Of a stretch of DNA of 47,891 nucleotides, positions 8,547 through 18,588 are shown piece after piece. The notes below the pieces were generated by a model that saw only the letters and a program-made list of their open reading frames with translations, made no database searches and had not been told where the DNA came from. Origin of the DNA: an uncultured Saprospirales bacterium (lineage in GTDB: Bacteria > Bacteroidota > Bacteroidia > Chitinophagales > Saprospiraceae); NCBI GenBank assembly GCA_913061325.1, contig CAJXUU010000006.1:1-47891 (forward strand). Direction: 5' to 3'. A program made the position numbers and the translations under genes. How positions within the stretch are numbered: the stretch's first letter is position 1; each line of letters starts with the position of its first letter.

Positions 8547-11500
8547 ATGCGAAAAAAATGCAATAGAAATATATTGTTTTTGTTTTGGATATTGTTTTTA
8601 TCAGCCATAAACAGCAATTTGTATGCACAAATTTGTTGTTGTGATGACATTTCAGAGATCGAAGTTCCTGGTGGAGATTTTGAAATTCCTCCGTTTCCAC
8701 CTGATGGTGGGTGGATTGATTATAATGTTGGCCAATTTTTAGGGCCCTGGGAAATAGTCACAGGATCAATTAGTCATCATGACGATGGACATAATAATTT
8801 AGGAGCTGGAAATCCTAATCCTTCTACTGCACATCTTGATATAAATGGGTCTTCTGTAGGTAGTATTTGTCAAGAAATTTCTGGATTTGTAATAGGTCAA
8901 GAATATGAGTTGGTTTTTTATTACGCAATTCATAATGCTTTAGATATGGCTTCCGCTACTGTCGAAATAAATGGAGGAACTACATTAAGTGAAACTTGGA
9001 ATGCTACCAATGTAGGAAGCAATCTATGGCTTGAAGCTTCTTATTTTTTTATCGCAACTGCAGAAATCATGGATCTTTGCTTTCAGAGCAACACCAATGT
9101 AAATTGTTGTGGAATGTTGATTGATGATATACAAATCTTGATTACATGTATTGAAGATATTGAGCTTCCAGAAATAATAACGATGCCTTCAGATGCCACA
9201 TTCCAATGCATTGATGATGTTCCTGAATCTATAGATCTTGAAGCCTTGGATAATTGTGATAATGACTTGTCTATTGTATTTACGGAAGAATTCAGTTCTA
9301 ATAATTTATGTGAAGTTGTAATATCCAGGACCTGGACGGTGGAGGATGATTGTGGAAATATTGCAAATCATACCCAACTAATTTTTGTGATAGACTTAGA
9401 TCCACCAGAAATCGCACAGCCTTTGATTAATTTGGTGGTAAATTGTGATGAAGATGTTGAGGGTATATTTTTTGATTGGATTGACAATTTTGGTGGAGGA
9501 ATAGTATTTGATGATTGCACTGATTTCTACTCCCTTACGGACTATCAAATATCCGATTTTGAGGCATGTTCTGAAAACGAAGTAACATTTACTTTTGGTG
9601 ATTTCTGTGGAAATGAAATAATTGAAACTGCCTTTTTCAATATTGTAGATAACCAAGCTCCTGTATTTGATAGTCTACCTCAAGATCTGAATATACCCTG
9701 TGGTGATGATGCCCAAATACTTATAGAAAATTGGTTGACTCAAAATGCATATTCCGACGTAATTGACAATTGCTCTTATAATTTAGAAAACAACTTCAAT
9801 GGTAATTATAATGAGTCACAAACAGTAACTTTTACTGCCACAGATTTATGTGGTAACGCTGTTTCATCTGATGCCGAAATAACAATAATTACCGATGTAG
9901 AAATAATTCAAATCGATACATTCACTTGTAATTCTGAACAAGCAGGCATAATTGAAATCCAAATTGACAACGAATTTTGTGACAGTCTTATCCAGCTAAA
10001 TTTTATACTACTTCCTTCTGACACGCTTAATTTAGAGGTAAATACATGCAATATTTTAGATGTAGGATTAGATACAGTTTATCTAACCAACTCCTCAAAT
10101 TGTGACAGTCTAATAATTACAAATTCGACCTTTACTCCAGGTGATACGTTATACAATAATGTTACTACGTGTAATGTTAATCAGATTGGCGCTGATACAC
10201 TATTCTTATTCAATACAAATAATTGCGATAGCCTAGTTGTCATTAATACTATATATGCTGAGGGGGATACACTTTATTATAATGTCACTTCCTGTGACAT
10301 TGATCAGATGGGCACTGATACTCTATTCTTAGTCAATACTAATAATTGCGACAGCTTAGTACTCATCTATACTACATACTCAGAGGGGGACACATTATAC
10401 AATGAGGTTACAACCTGTGATGTTGATCAGATCGGTGCTGACACTCTATTTTTAGTCAATATAAATAATTGCGATAGTTTGGTAATCACGTCAACCTATC
10501 TATCTCAGAATGATACAATTCAAATAACAGAATATAGTTGTGATATTGAGCAACCAGAATACAATAACTTTATCCTACCTGGTCCAATATGTGATACCGT
10601 AGTTTTATTGGAATTGTTACCATTAGAAAGCGACCTGACAGTACTAGAATTTAATTCATGTAAAATTTCCGAGATAGGTGTATTTACAGAAAATTACACC
10701 AATCAAAATGGTTGCGATAGTATAGTCATGACAAGTTTTATCTATATACCTCTGGATACTATTTTTGTGAATTCAGAAACATGTTTTTTTGAAGAATTGC
10801 AACAAGACACGTTGATAGTATTTTCTGGAGACTGTGACAGCACTTTTGTTTATTCCACCATCTTACAAGAAGAAAACAAAACCTTTATTGAAACCTTTAC
10901 ATGTGACTCTAATGATGTACAAATTGATACCAATTTTTATCAAAATCAATTCGGATGTGACTCTCTAGTACTCACAACATATTATTATAATCCAATAGAT
11001 TTCGAGTTGATTACTGACTATGATCCTTGCCTTGACAATCAAGACTACCAAGTCGAAATAATAAACACTCAAGGTTCATCTCAACCTTACTTATATTCAA
11101 TAGATGGGTTTGACTTTTCTGAACAGACAGATTATTCAATTGTAGACTCTGGTACTTATGTAATCTATGCCCAAGACATAAATGGATGCGTTTCTGAAGG
11201 ATTGGAAGTTACCATTGAATTTCATTCACCAATTGAAGCAAGTCTTCCTTCTAATATCTCCATCACTTTAGGAACACCACATCAAATCTTTATTGAATTT
11301 TCTAAAGAGCCTGATACATTTTATTGGTCTGACGCAAACCTTGTATCATGTACTTCTTGTCTTGATCCGTTTATCATTGTTGAACAAGATGTTGAGCTGA
11401 TTTTATTTTACACTGATCAATTTAACTGCCTCTTCAGCGATACAATAAATATAAAAATTGATGAAGAAATAAGTGATATTTTCATTCCGAATGTTTTTTC

Positions 11501-11759
11501 TCCAAATGGAGATAATTCAAATGACTTCTTTCAAATTTTCACAAATGACCCTTTAATAAAATTGGAACTTTGTAAGATCTACGATAGATGGGGAAATAGA
11601 GTGTATCAAAATTTTAACCCTAACATTATGGAATTGAAGTGGGATGGCAAATCTAATGGCAATGATGTAACAAGTGGCGTCTATATTTATCGAATTATTG
11701 TGTTAAAGTCTAACGGAGATAAAATATACTTTTTTGGAGATGTTACTTTAGTGAAATAG
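8547..11759 (+). CDS. Giant surface protein with DUF642-like, HYR-like and CDS repeats and CHU/gliding C-terminal domain
   Basis: The 1070-aa protein starts with a signal peptide (NSNLYAQ). Residues about 30-195 resemble a DUF642/galactose-binding-like module (GGDFEIPPFP, then SICQEISG, then a CCGMLIDDIQI strand). Next come Ig/HYR-like modules with LDNCDND and TWTVEDDCGN signatures. Nine degenerate units of about 41 aa follow, each with a (N/G)CDS(L/I)V core, and a SprB-like module after them. The C-terminus (IFIPNVFSPNGDNSNDFFQI ... YDRWGNRVYQ ... GVYIYRI ... GDVTLVK) is the CHU/gliding-motility-associated T9SS sorting domain. It is therefore probably exported by T9SS to the cell surface and likely adhesive. 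No enzyme motif is visible. Confidence 0.85.
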   Translation: MRKKCNRNILFLFWILFLSAINSNLYAQICCCDDISEIEVPGGDFEIPPFPPDGGWIDYNVGQFLGPWEIVTGSISHHDDGHNNLGAGNPNPSTAHLDINGSSVGSICQEISGFVIGQEYELVFYYAIHNALDMASATVEINGGTTLSETWNATNVGSNLWLEASYFFIATAEIMDLCFQSNTNVNCCGMLIDDIQILITCIEDIELPEIITMPSDATFQCIDDVPESIDLEALDNCDNDLSIVFTEEFSSNNLCEVVISRTWTVEDDCGNIANHTQLIFVIDLDPPEIAQPLINLVVNCDEDVEGIFFDWIDNFGGGIVFDDCTDFYSLTDYQISDFEACSENEVTFTFGDFCGNEIIETAFFNIVDNQAPVFDSLPQDLNIPCGDDAQILIENWLTQNAYSDVIDNCSYNLENNFNGNYNESQTVTFTATDLCGNAVSSDAEITIITDVEIIQIDTFTCNSEQAGIIEIQIDNEFCDSLIQLNFILLPSDTLNLEVNTCNILDVGLDTVYLTNSSNCDSLIITNSTFTPGDTLYNNVTTCNVNQIGADTLFLFNTNNCDSLVVINTIYAEGDTLYYNVTSCDIDQMGTDTLFLVNTNNCDSLVLIYTTYSEGDTLYNEVTTCDVDQIGADTLFLVNINNCDSLVITSTYLSQNDTIQITEYSCDIEQPEYNNFILPGPICDTVVLLELLPLESDLTVLEFNSCKISEIGVFTENYTNQNGCDSIVMTSFIYIPLDTIFVNSETCFFEELQQDTLIVFSGDCDSTFVYSTILQEENKTFIETFTCDSNDVQIDTNFYQNQFGCDSLVLTTYYYNPIDFELITDYDPCLDNQDYQVEIINTQGSSQPYLYSIDGFDFSEQTDYSIVDSGTYVIYAQDINGCVSEGLEVTIEFHSPIEASLPSNISITLGTPHQIFIEFSKEPDTFYWSDANLVSCTSCLDPFIIVEQDVELILFYTDQFNCLFSDTINIKIDEEISDIFIPNVFSPNGDNSNDFFQIFTNDPLIKLELCKIYDRWGNRVYQNFNPNIMELKWDGKSNGNDVTSGVYIYRIIVLKSNGDKIYFFGDVTLVK
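10140..10508 (+). repeat. Three 123-bp in-frame tandem repeats (41 aa) in the surface protein
   Basis: Units start at 10140, 10263 and 10386 with exact 123-bp spacing. Each encodes a GDTLY...V-T-C...IGADTLFL...NNCDSLV-type unit. They lie at the core of a longer degenerate array of nine units covering about 9900-10985. Their high similarity makes copy-number change by slippage or recombination plausible. Confidence 0.85.
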
Positions 11760-12136
11760 TTGACAAATAGGTGGGAGATATTATCTACTTGATTAGATGG
11801 TCAATATAATAAAGTCCTTAAGTCTTAAGATTTGAAAGTTTTTCAGTTTGAATCTACCTTCCTCAATTAAAGGATAGTAAAGATTAGATAATCCAGAAAA
11901 ATCAATTTTAAAATCAGACCTGAACTATCATTAGATTTTAATATTGTCTCCAATCAGGATGTACGTAAAAGACTTGATAAAGTATACGATTATCAATTTG
12001 GACTAAGTTCGAAAGTCAATATTTTATATTGAGGGAATGGAAAAATAATAGAGCCATTATTCGAATCAAAAACGATTCTAAAACATTAATCTTTTCTCCT
12101 ACCTTCGCACCACAAACACTACAAATCGTTTAATAC
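11760..12136. other. Intergenic stretch; contains promoter for the aminopeptidase
   Basis: This is 377 bp without a recognisable gene. A small inverted repeat GAATC...GATTC occurs at about 12063-12078. The only regulatory signal I can support is the -7-like box near 12100. Confidence 0.4.
12100..12107 (+). promoter_or_regulatory. -7-like box TACCTTCG before the M1 aminopeptidase
   Basis: This is one mismatch from TAnnTTTG, located 29 nt before the ATG at 12137, a usual leader length. No clear -33 element is seen. Confidence 0.4.
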
Positions 12137-14827
12137 ATGAACAAACTCTCATTACTAGCCATTGTGCTAGTCCTCGCGTCATGCGGTACTACCAAAGAAA
12201 TAGTCTACGAAGCACCTTTCGAATACGAAGAAGAACTACTCGATACACTTACCGTATCTGCTCCCGTTTATATTGAGAGTGAGGAGGATGTATATGTACT
12301 TCCTCCGTATAATCCTGAGGCTACACGATACTATGATCTACTCCACACCAAATTAGAAGTTGCCTTTGATTGGGAAAAACAACATGTGCTGGGCAAGGCA
12401 TATTTGGATTTAGAGCCTTTGTTCTACCCTATCAATCAGGTGGTATTGGATGCTAAACAGTTTATAATCCATGAGGTAAAATTGGGAAACGATGTTCAGG
12501 GTGCTCACCACAACAATAGTAATGGAAGTAAAGCTAATTCCATGAACATCGAATTACAAAACTTAGACCACCAGGAGACTAACAGTAAAAATGGTATGTC
12601 TTTGATGCACAATTATGATGGACAGCAACTTACTGTAATACTTGATAAGTTTTATAACAAAGGCCAGAAGATCCACCTTTATATAGATTACACGGCTCAA
12701 CCGAATGAAGGTCCTATCGGTGGAAGCGCTGCTATCACATCTGACAAAGGTCTTTTCTTTATCAATCCAATGAATGAGGTACCTGGTAAACCTAGACAAA
12801 TTTGGACACAAGGTGAAACCGAAAATAACAGTAAGTGGTTTCCGACATTCGATAAGTCAAACGAAAGATGTACACAAGAGATCTACATCACAGTAGAAGA
12901 AGGATTGGAGACATTATCAAACGGAGCGTTGGTTTCTTCACGTAAAAACGGAAATGGAACCAAGACTGATTACTGGAAGATGGATAAACCTCACGCACCA
13001 TATCTATTCATGATGATGATCGGTGATTTTGCTAGGGTTAAAGATTCTTGGAATGGAAAACTACTTGAGTACATGGTAGATCCTCCATACGAAGAAGATG
13101 CAAAAGAGATTTTTAATCATACAGGTGAAATGCTGACATTCTTTTCAGATTTGCTTGACTACCCATACCCATGGAATAAATACAGTCAAGTGATCGCTGA
13201 AGATTATGTATCGGGTGCTATGGAAAACACGACAGGTGTAATCTTCGGAGATTTTGTACAGAAAACAAAAAGAGAACTCATCGACAATGAAAATGATCAA
13301 ATCATAGCGCATGAAATGTTTCACCATTGGTTTGGTGATCTTGTCACTTGTGAATCATGGGCTAACCTTACGCTGAATGAAGGATTCGCCAACTATAGTG
13401 AATATCTATGGTACGAACACAAGTATGGTAAAGATGCTGCCGATGCAATCAGAATATCAGAGATGGAAGGATACCTCTATATGGCACAACAATCAGGCAC
13501 ACACCCACTAATCCATTATGGATATTCAGATAAAGAAGATATGTTTGATGCTCATAGTTATAACAAAGGTGGCCTTGTGCTTCACATGCTGAGACAGATA
13601 GTAGGAGATGATGCTTTCTTTGCGTCACTAAGTAAATATCTAAAAGACAATGAATTCACAGCTGTAGAGACTGCAGAACTAAGAATGGCATTCGAAGATA
13701 CAACTGGGCAAGATCTTAATTGGTTTTTTGATCAATGGTACCTAGATCAAGGACATCCTATCATGGATGTATCTTATGACTACGTTGATGGTAAGGTGAA
13801 GATCTATACAAGTCAAGTACAAGATGCCGATAATCACAGACCTATATTTATTCTTCCCTTAGAAGCCGCAATTTATGATCCAAACGGTATGATCTCATAT
13901 CATTCTGTAGTCGTGGATGCAAGAAAAGATACCATTACTATCAATGGTATAAATGATCGACCTCTAGTTACAGTTCTAGATGGTAAGTCAACCTTATTAG
14001 GTGAAATAAAAGAAGATAGAGACAATACAGAGCTAATGGCACTCCTTCAATACTCTCCTAATCATTTTGACAAGAGAATGGCTGCTCAAATGTTAAATGG
14101 CAATCCTGCAATTGCAAATCTAGCAGGTAAGTTAATAGAAGACAAACACCACATATTGAGAAACCTCGGTGTAACGACTGCAGGCATGTCAGAAATGGAT
14201 AAGATAAAAATGTTAATTACGGAAGATCCACATTCATCTGTTCGTACAAATGCCTTAATGAAATACAGTTTTGAAATGGGAGAAAAGGCGGTGCCTCTTG
14301 CTGAATTAGTATTAAAAAATGAACAAGCATACAGCCCAATAAAACCGGCATTAGATATTATATATCAGTATGAACCTACAAAAGGAATCAAATATGCTGA
14401 AAAGCTGATGTCTGACAATTCATCAGCGATAGTAGGTCAATTGGCAGGATTTTTTGCAGAAACTGGAGATGGTAAATACTTGAACTACATCGAAGACAAC
14501 ATGTCAAAGATTGATGTATACCAACTCTTCAATGTCTTTGGAAGATACAGTGAATTGCTACTTAATCAAGATACAAAAACGATCCTCTCTAAAGTCGATA
14601 TGCTAAAGACTATGGGGATTGAAAATGATAACATGTACCGTAGATACCTAGCTACGAATACACTGAACTCTATCAAAAATAAATTCACAGAAGCTGGAGG
14701 CTCTATAATTGATGAAAGTGCTAAAAAGGAAAATAAGGAGAATGTATCTTTGTTAAAAGGTATTCTAGATGAAATTATAAACAAGGAAGAGGATGAGAGT
14801 TTGGTGGCTCGGTATAAGGCATTTTAG
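12137..14827 (+). CDS. M1 family zinc aminopeptidase, lipoprotein
   Basis: The 896-aa protein is predicted to be a lipoprotein: MNKLSLLAIVLVLASCG has a lipobox with Cys16. The M1 hallmarks are complete. GAMEN is at residues 360-364. The zinc site HEMFH is at 392-396, and the third ligand Glu415 lies in LTLNEGFANY. An N-terminal beta-domain precedes the catalytic domain. After about residue 620 there is an alpha-helical, HEAT-like region, as in other long Bacteroidota M1 enzymes. It would cleave N-terminal amino acids from peptides at the periplasmic face or cell surface. It ends in the repeat-rich convergent gap before atpG. Confidence 0.93.
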   Translation: MNKLSLLAIVLVLASCGTTKEIVYEAPFEYEEELLDTLTVSAPVYIESEEDVYVLPPYNPEATRYYDLLHTKLEVAFDWEKQHVLGKAYLDLEPLFYPINQVVLDAKQFIIHEVKLGNDVQGAHHNNSNGSKANSMNIELQNLDHQETNSKNGMSLMHNYDGQQLTVILDKFYNKGQKIHLYIDYTAQPNEGPIGGSAAITSDKGLFFINPMNEVPGKPRQIWTQGETENNSKWFPTFDKSNERCTQEIYITVEEGLETLSNGALVSSRKNGNGTKTDYWKMDKPHAPYLFMMMIGDFARVKDSWNGKLLEYMVDPPYEEDAKEIFNHTGEMLTFFSDLLDYPYPWNKYSQVIAEDYVSGAMENTTGVIFGDFVQKTKRELIDNENDQIIAHEMFHHWFGDLVTCESWANLTLNEGFANYSEYLWYEHKYGKDAADAIRISEMEGYLYMAQQSGTHPLIHYGYSDKEDMFDAHSYNKGGLVLHMLRQIVGDDAFFASLSKYLKDNEFTAVETAELRMAFEDTTGQDLNWFFDQWYLDQGHPIMDVSYDYVDGKVKIYTSQVQDADNHRPIFILPLEAAIYDPNGMISYHSVVVDARKDTITINGINDRPLVTVLDGKSTLLGEIKEDRDNTELMALLQYSPNHFDKRMAAQMLNGNPAIANLAGKLIEDKHHILRNLGVTTAGMSEMDKIKMLITEDPHSSVRTNALMKYSFEMGEKAVPLAELVLKNEQAYSPIKPALDIIYQYEPTKGIKYAEKLMSDNSSAIVGQLAGFFAETGDGKYLNYIEDNMSKIDVYQLFNVFGRYSELLLNQDTKTILSKVDMLKTMGIENDNMYRRYLATNTLNSIKNKFTEAGGSIIDESAKKENKENVSLLKGILDEIINKEEDESLVARYKAF

Positions 14828-14850
14828 TGTATTCATCTTCGCTCCATTAA

Positions 14851-15056
14851 TTGACAGCGGTTATTGGCGTTTCGTACTTTAGTACAAACCGAAATAAGTC
14901 TCACGTAGTGATGCAAGTTGTCTGCGTGCTGTTTTGCTTTTGATATGCAAAATCGTGAAGTTCATAATTGAAAGTATGAAGGCCATTTTATTGGCAGCGG
15001 TTATTGGCGTTTCGTACTTTAGTACAAACCGAAAAAGGGCTCACGCAGTGATGCAA
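14851..15056 (+). repeat. Two direct copies of a 66-bp hairpin repeat, 140 bp apart
   Basis: Copies at 14851-14916 and 14991-15056 differ at only a few positions. Each contains the hairpin GTTTCGTAC-TTTA-GTACAAAC (8 bp with one bulged C). The interval between copies holds another hairpin, TTTTGC...GCAAAA, near 14936-14951. Open frames here run across the repeats and are not believed. Confidence 0.85.
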
Positions 15057-15071
15057 TATAGTCCCCAAACC

Positions 15072-15106
15072 AAAAAAGGCTCACCTCTCGGTAAGCCTTT
15101 TGTTTT
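15072..15106 (+). terminator. Bidirectional intrinsic terminator between aminopeptidase and atpG
   Basis: The arms AAAAGGCT and AGCCTTTT, with an inner ACC/GGT stem and a TCTC loop, form a strong hairpin at about 15074-15101. T-rich tracts follow on both strands. It fits termination of the plus-strand aminopeptidase and the minus-strand atp transcript. Confidence 0.75.
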
Positions 15107-15156
15107 CTATTTCTTTAATATTAGAAATTAAATCTATTGTTATGATATCAATGATA

Positions 15157-15332
15157 CGCTATCCCGAGTGTTTGCTGCGCAAGCCACTCTATAATAGCTA
15201 CATTGTACGTGCGTTTGTTCTATGAACAAGCCACACTTACTTTTTAATGTCCGCTATCCCGAGTGTTTGCTTCGCAAGCCACTCTATAATAGCTACCCTG
15301 TACGTGCGTTTGTTCTATGAACAAGCCACACT
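15157..15332 (+). repeat. Two copies of an 81-bp double-hairpin repeat; second overlaps the atpG stop codon
   Basis: Copies at 15157-15237 and 15252-15332 are near-identical. In copy 1 the outer stem GCTAT (15158-15162)/ATAGC (15194-15198) encloses CCC (15163-15165) and an inner stem GAGTG/CACTC with TTGC-TGC-GCAA inside, then TATA (15190-15193). A second hairpin TTGTTC-TAT-GAACAA follows. The blocks ATCCCGAG, CTCTATAAT and TACGTG are shared with the 61-bp repeat at 1-252 although the stems differ. The last bases of copy 2 (cta at 15331-15333) are the TAG stop of atpG. Confidence 0.9.
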
Positions 15333-16224
15333 AGCCCGCCAATGCAGCTGCACCACCTACGATTTCCGATAGCTCTTTAGTAATTGCTTCTTGTCTCGCT
15401 TTGTTATAAGTGATCTTCAGGTCTTTGATTAACTCCTCTGCATTTTCAGTCGCAGCATCCATGGCTGTCATTCTTGCTCCATGTTCTGATGCGTGTGTAT
15501 CAAGAACATACTTTCGGAATGTTGTCTGAAGGATACTAGGAACCAATTGTTCAAGTAATTCTACTTTTCCAGGCTCGAAGATATAATCCGCTTTAGTTTT
15601 CGAAGCACCTTCTACTTTTTCCACTTTCGGTACAGGAAGATATTGTACACATTGAGGAAATTGTAATCCAGCATTTTTAAACTTGCCATAAGAAACTTCT
15701 ACTTTGTCATAAGTGCCATCTAAGAAACCATCCATCAAGTGTGTAGCTCCTGCAGATATAGCATCGAATGTCAAATCAGAAAATATACCAACATGTTCGT
15801 TAACGAACTTTAGATTTGGGTATTTCTTTTTTAAGGATTCAATTCCTTTTTTACCAAGACCTACGATGGTTACATTGCCCTTTTTAGCTTGATCAGCATA
15901 TTCGCCTTCAATCTTAGCGATAGCAGCTTTTGTGATATTTGTATTAAACGCACCACAAAGTCCTTTGCTAGAGGTTACGATTCCAATAGCAACATTCTCT
16001 ACTTCTCTTTCTACTCCAAAAGATGTACTTGCATCACCTTCAAGATTAGACAGGATGTTTTTCAACATCTTATTCAACCTATCTGCATATGGTCGCATCT
16101 CTGTAATCGCTTGTTGCGCTTTTCTCAACTTTGCAGCGGATACCATTTTCATGGCTTTAGTGATCTGCTGTGTTGATTGTACAGAGGTGATCCTTTCTCT
16201 TACTTCCTTTAATTGTCCACTCAT
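15331..16224 (-). CDS. atpG: ATP synthase F1 subunit gamma
   Basis: The 297-aa central rotor stalk of F1 drives conformational change in the alpha/beta hexamer. The N-terminal helix LKEVRERITSVQSTQQITKA and the C-terminal helix MTAMDAATENAEELIKDL are the conserved coiled-coil segments of the family. SSKGLCGAFN is the typical core motif. It is the last gene of atpH-atpA-atpG, 52 bp after atpA. Its stop codon lies in the terminal bases of an 81-bp structured repeat. Length is normal (E. coli 287). Confidence 0.97.
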   Translation of the reverse strand: MSGQLKEVRERITSVQSTQQITKAMKMVSAAKLRKAQQAITEMRPYADRLNKMLKNILSNLEGDASTSFGVEREVENVAIGIVTSSKGLCGAFNTNITKAAIAKIEGEYADQAKKGNVTIVGLGKKGIESLKKKYPNLKFVNEHVGIFSDLTFDAISAGATHLMDGFLDGTYDKVEVSYGKFKNAGLQFPQCVQYLPVPKVEKVEGASKTKADYIFEPGKVELLEQLVPSILQTTFRKYVLDTHASEHGARMTAMDAATENAEELIKDLKITYNKARQEAITKELSEIVGGAAALAG

Positions 16225-16276
16225 ACTTATTTATTTAGCTCCTTAGAATTAACCAAGGATGACAATTTTTGAAAAA

Positions 16277-17863
16277 TTACACTTTGAATTGAGCTGAAAT
16301 TTCAGCACCGATTCTTTCTATAGCTCCTACTGCTTCGTCAGAAAGTTTACCTTTTCTTAGAGATTCTAGAGCATCTGGAGCTTGTGTTTCCATAGCAGTT
16401 AAGAATGTCTCTTCGAATTCCATTATTTTATTAACAGGTACATCACCCAATAGACCCTTAGATCCTAAATAGATAATCGCAACTTGTTTCTCTACTGATA
16501 CTGGAGAATATTGAGCTTGTTTAAGAACTTCTACGTTTCTCTTACCCTTCTCTAGTACTGCACGTGTTGCAGGGTCAAGATCAGATCCGAACTTAGCAAA
16601 TGCTTCAAGGTCTCTATATTGTGCTTGGTCCAACTTAAGTGTTCCCGCTACTTTTTTCATTGATTTGATCTGAGCAGATCCTCCTACTCTTGATACTGAG
16701 ATACCAACATTAATCGCTGGTCTGATACCTGCGTTAAATAAGTTAGACTCCAAGAATATCTGACCATCTGTAATCGAAATTACGTTTGTTGGGATATATG
16801 CAGATACATCACCTGCTTGTGTTTCAATAATAGGAAGTGCAGTCAATGATCCACCACCTTTTACGAGACCAGACTTAGCTAATGACTCTGGAAGATCGTT
16901 CATTGTTCTCGCGATCTCATCATTGTTGATCACCTTGGCAGCTCTCTCCAATAATCTTGAGTGAAGATAGAATACATCACCTGGGTATGCCTCTCTACCC
17001 GGAGGTCTCTTAAGAAGTAGTGATACCTCTCTATATGCTACTGCTTGCTTTGATAAATCATCAAATACAATCAATGCAGGTCTTCCTGTATCTCTAAAAA
17101 ACTCTCCAATCGCCGCTCCTGAGAATGGTGCATAAAACTGAAGTGGTGCAGGATCAGATGCCGCTGAACAAACGATAGTTGTATATGGCATTGCTCCAGC
17201 TTCAGTAAGTGCTTTCGCTACTTGTGCTACTGTAGATGCTTTTTGACCTGATGCTACATATATACAGTATACAGGTTCTCCTCTATCGTAAAACTCTCTT
17301 TGGTTGATGATTGTATCAATTGCAATAGCTGTTTTTCCAGTTTGTCTATCACCAATGATAAGCTCTCTCTGTCCTCTACCAATTGGAATCATCGCATCGA
17401 TCGCTTTGATACCAGTTTGTAATGGCTCACTTACGGGTTGTCTGAAGATTACACCAGGAGCTTTACGCTCTAATGGCATCTCATACTTTTCACCAGTGAT
17501 TGGTCCTTTTCCATCGATAGGCTGACCAAGAGGATTTACTACTCTCCCTAACATTCCTTCTCCTACATCGATAGATGCAATCTTGTTAGTTCTTCTTACA
17601 GTAGATCCTTCTTTGATACCGTCGCCAGCTCCTAGAAGTACCACACCTACGTTGTCTTCCTCAAGGTTAAGAACGATGGCATTATCACCATTTTCGAATG
17701 ATACCAACTCTCCCGCTTGTGCTTTTGATAGTCCGTATACACGAGCAATACCATCACCAACTTGGAGTACTGTACCTACTTCTTCTAGTTCCGCTTCTGA
17801 TTTGAATCCAGAAAGTTGTTGTTTCAGGATTGCAGAGATTTCATCAGGCTTTACATCAACCAT
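16277..17863 (-). CDS. atpA: ATP synthase F1 subunit alpha
   Basis: This 528-aa protein is the non-catalytic nucleotide-binding subunit of F1. The Walker A motif GDRQTGKT lies near residue 171. Walker B-type [20 protein letters not shown] and the [20 protein letters not shown] segment are intact. The N-terminal beta-barrel region contains the usual [18 protein letters not shown]. It lies between atpH (167-bp gap) and atpG (52-bp gap) in the same direction. The wide gap to atpH may hold its own regulatory site, but no exact -7 box is obvious in it. Confidence 0.98.
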   Translation of the reverse strand: MVDVKPDEISAILKQQLSGFKSEAELEEVGTVLQVGDGIARVYGLSKAQAGELVSFENGDNAIVLNLEEDNVGVVLLGAGDGIKEGSTVRRTNKIASIDVGEGMLGRVVNPLGQPIDGKGPITGEKYEMPLERKAPGVIFRQPVSEPLQTGIKAIDAMIPIGRGQRELIIGDRQTGKTAIAIDTIINQREFYDRGEPVYCIYVASGQKASTVAQVAKALTEAGAMPYTTIVCSAASDPAPLQFYAPFSGAAIGEFFRDTGRPALIVFDDLSKQAVAYREVSLLLKRPPGREAYPGDVFYLHSRLLERAAKVINNDEIARTMNDLPESLAKSGLVKGGGSLTALPIIETQAGDVSAYIPTNVISITDGQIFLESNLFNAGIRPAINVGISVSRVGGSAQIKSMKKVAGTLKLDQAQYRDLEAFAKFGSDLDPATRAVLEKGKRNVEVLKQAQYSPVSVEKQVAIIYLGSKGLLGDVPVNKIMEFEETFLTAMETQAPDALESLRKGKLSDEAVGAIERIGAEISAQFKV

Positions 17864-18030
17864 ATCTATTGAATTTTAAAATTGTTGTTTTATTTAATTC
17901 AGTTTCACTTTTGTTTTGAGCTAAGCCCACAGATAAAGTGATTTCTTTTATTTCTTTTTATAGTCTTAATTTGACTACTAGACTCATAGTTTCTCAACAC
18001 TTTTGAAAAGAATATCATTTACAAAATCTA

Positions 18031-18588
18031 TCAGGCTTTCTCGTACTCTTTGTTTGTCATTGCCTTAGCTAGCTCGGCTAACTTATGGGATACACTTGCA
18101 TCAATCAAATTATCTCCTATTTCTACAATAAATCCACCGATAATAGACTCATCTACTTTTGTCTCTACCTCTACCACTTGATCAGTAGCCGCACTTGCGA
18201 GTAACTTAGCTTTAATTACTTCTATTGCATCATCACTAATTGGCGCAGCAGTAGTCAATATTACTGAAGAAATACCTTTCATAGCTTTATACTGATTCAT
18301 AAACTCAGTAGCGATCTCAGGAAGAAGACCTTCTCTACCTTTTCTCAATACTATATCAAGAAATGCTTTTGTAAGCTTGTTAAATTTCCCGTCGAATAAT
18401 GCTGTGAAGATCTCTGATTTCTTTCCCATATTGATAATAGGACTCTTTAGCAATAAATATAGATCTCTGTTTTCTACCATTTTAGAAAACCCTTCCATAT
18501 CACTTACTACCTCATCCATCACATTTTGATCTTTGGCTAGATCAAGAAGAGATTTTGCATATCTAGATGCTATTCTAATTACAGACAT
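18031..18588 (-). CDS. atpH: ATP synthase F1 subunit delta
   Basis: The 185-aa peripheral stalk subunit links F1 to subunit b. The family start IASRYAKSLLDLAKDQ is intact, as is the C-terminal signature (VDESIIGGFIVEIGDNLIDA). It is the first gene of a three-gene F1 cluster. Subunits a, c and b, which precede atpH in many bacteria, are absent here. Upstream are 559 bp of non-coding DNA and then a divergent gene. Confidence 0.95.
   Translation of the reverse strand: MSVIRIASRYAKSLLDLAKDQNVMDEVVSDMEGFSKMVENRDLYLLLKSPIINMGKKSEIFTALFDGKFNKLTKAFLDIVLRKGREGLLPEIATEFMNQYKAMKGISSVILTTAAPISDDAIEVIKAKLLASAATDQVVEVETKVDESIIGGFIVEIGDNLIDASVSHKLAELAKAMTNKEYEKA

Noticed and set aside
14934-15131. Open frame of 65 codons between the aminopeptidase and atpG
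   Set aside because: It runs through the 66-bp repeat and the terminator hairpin, so it is not a credible gene.
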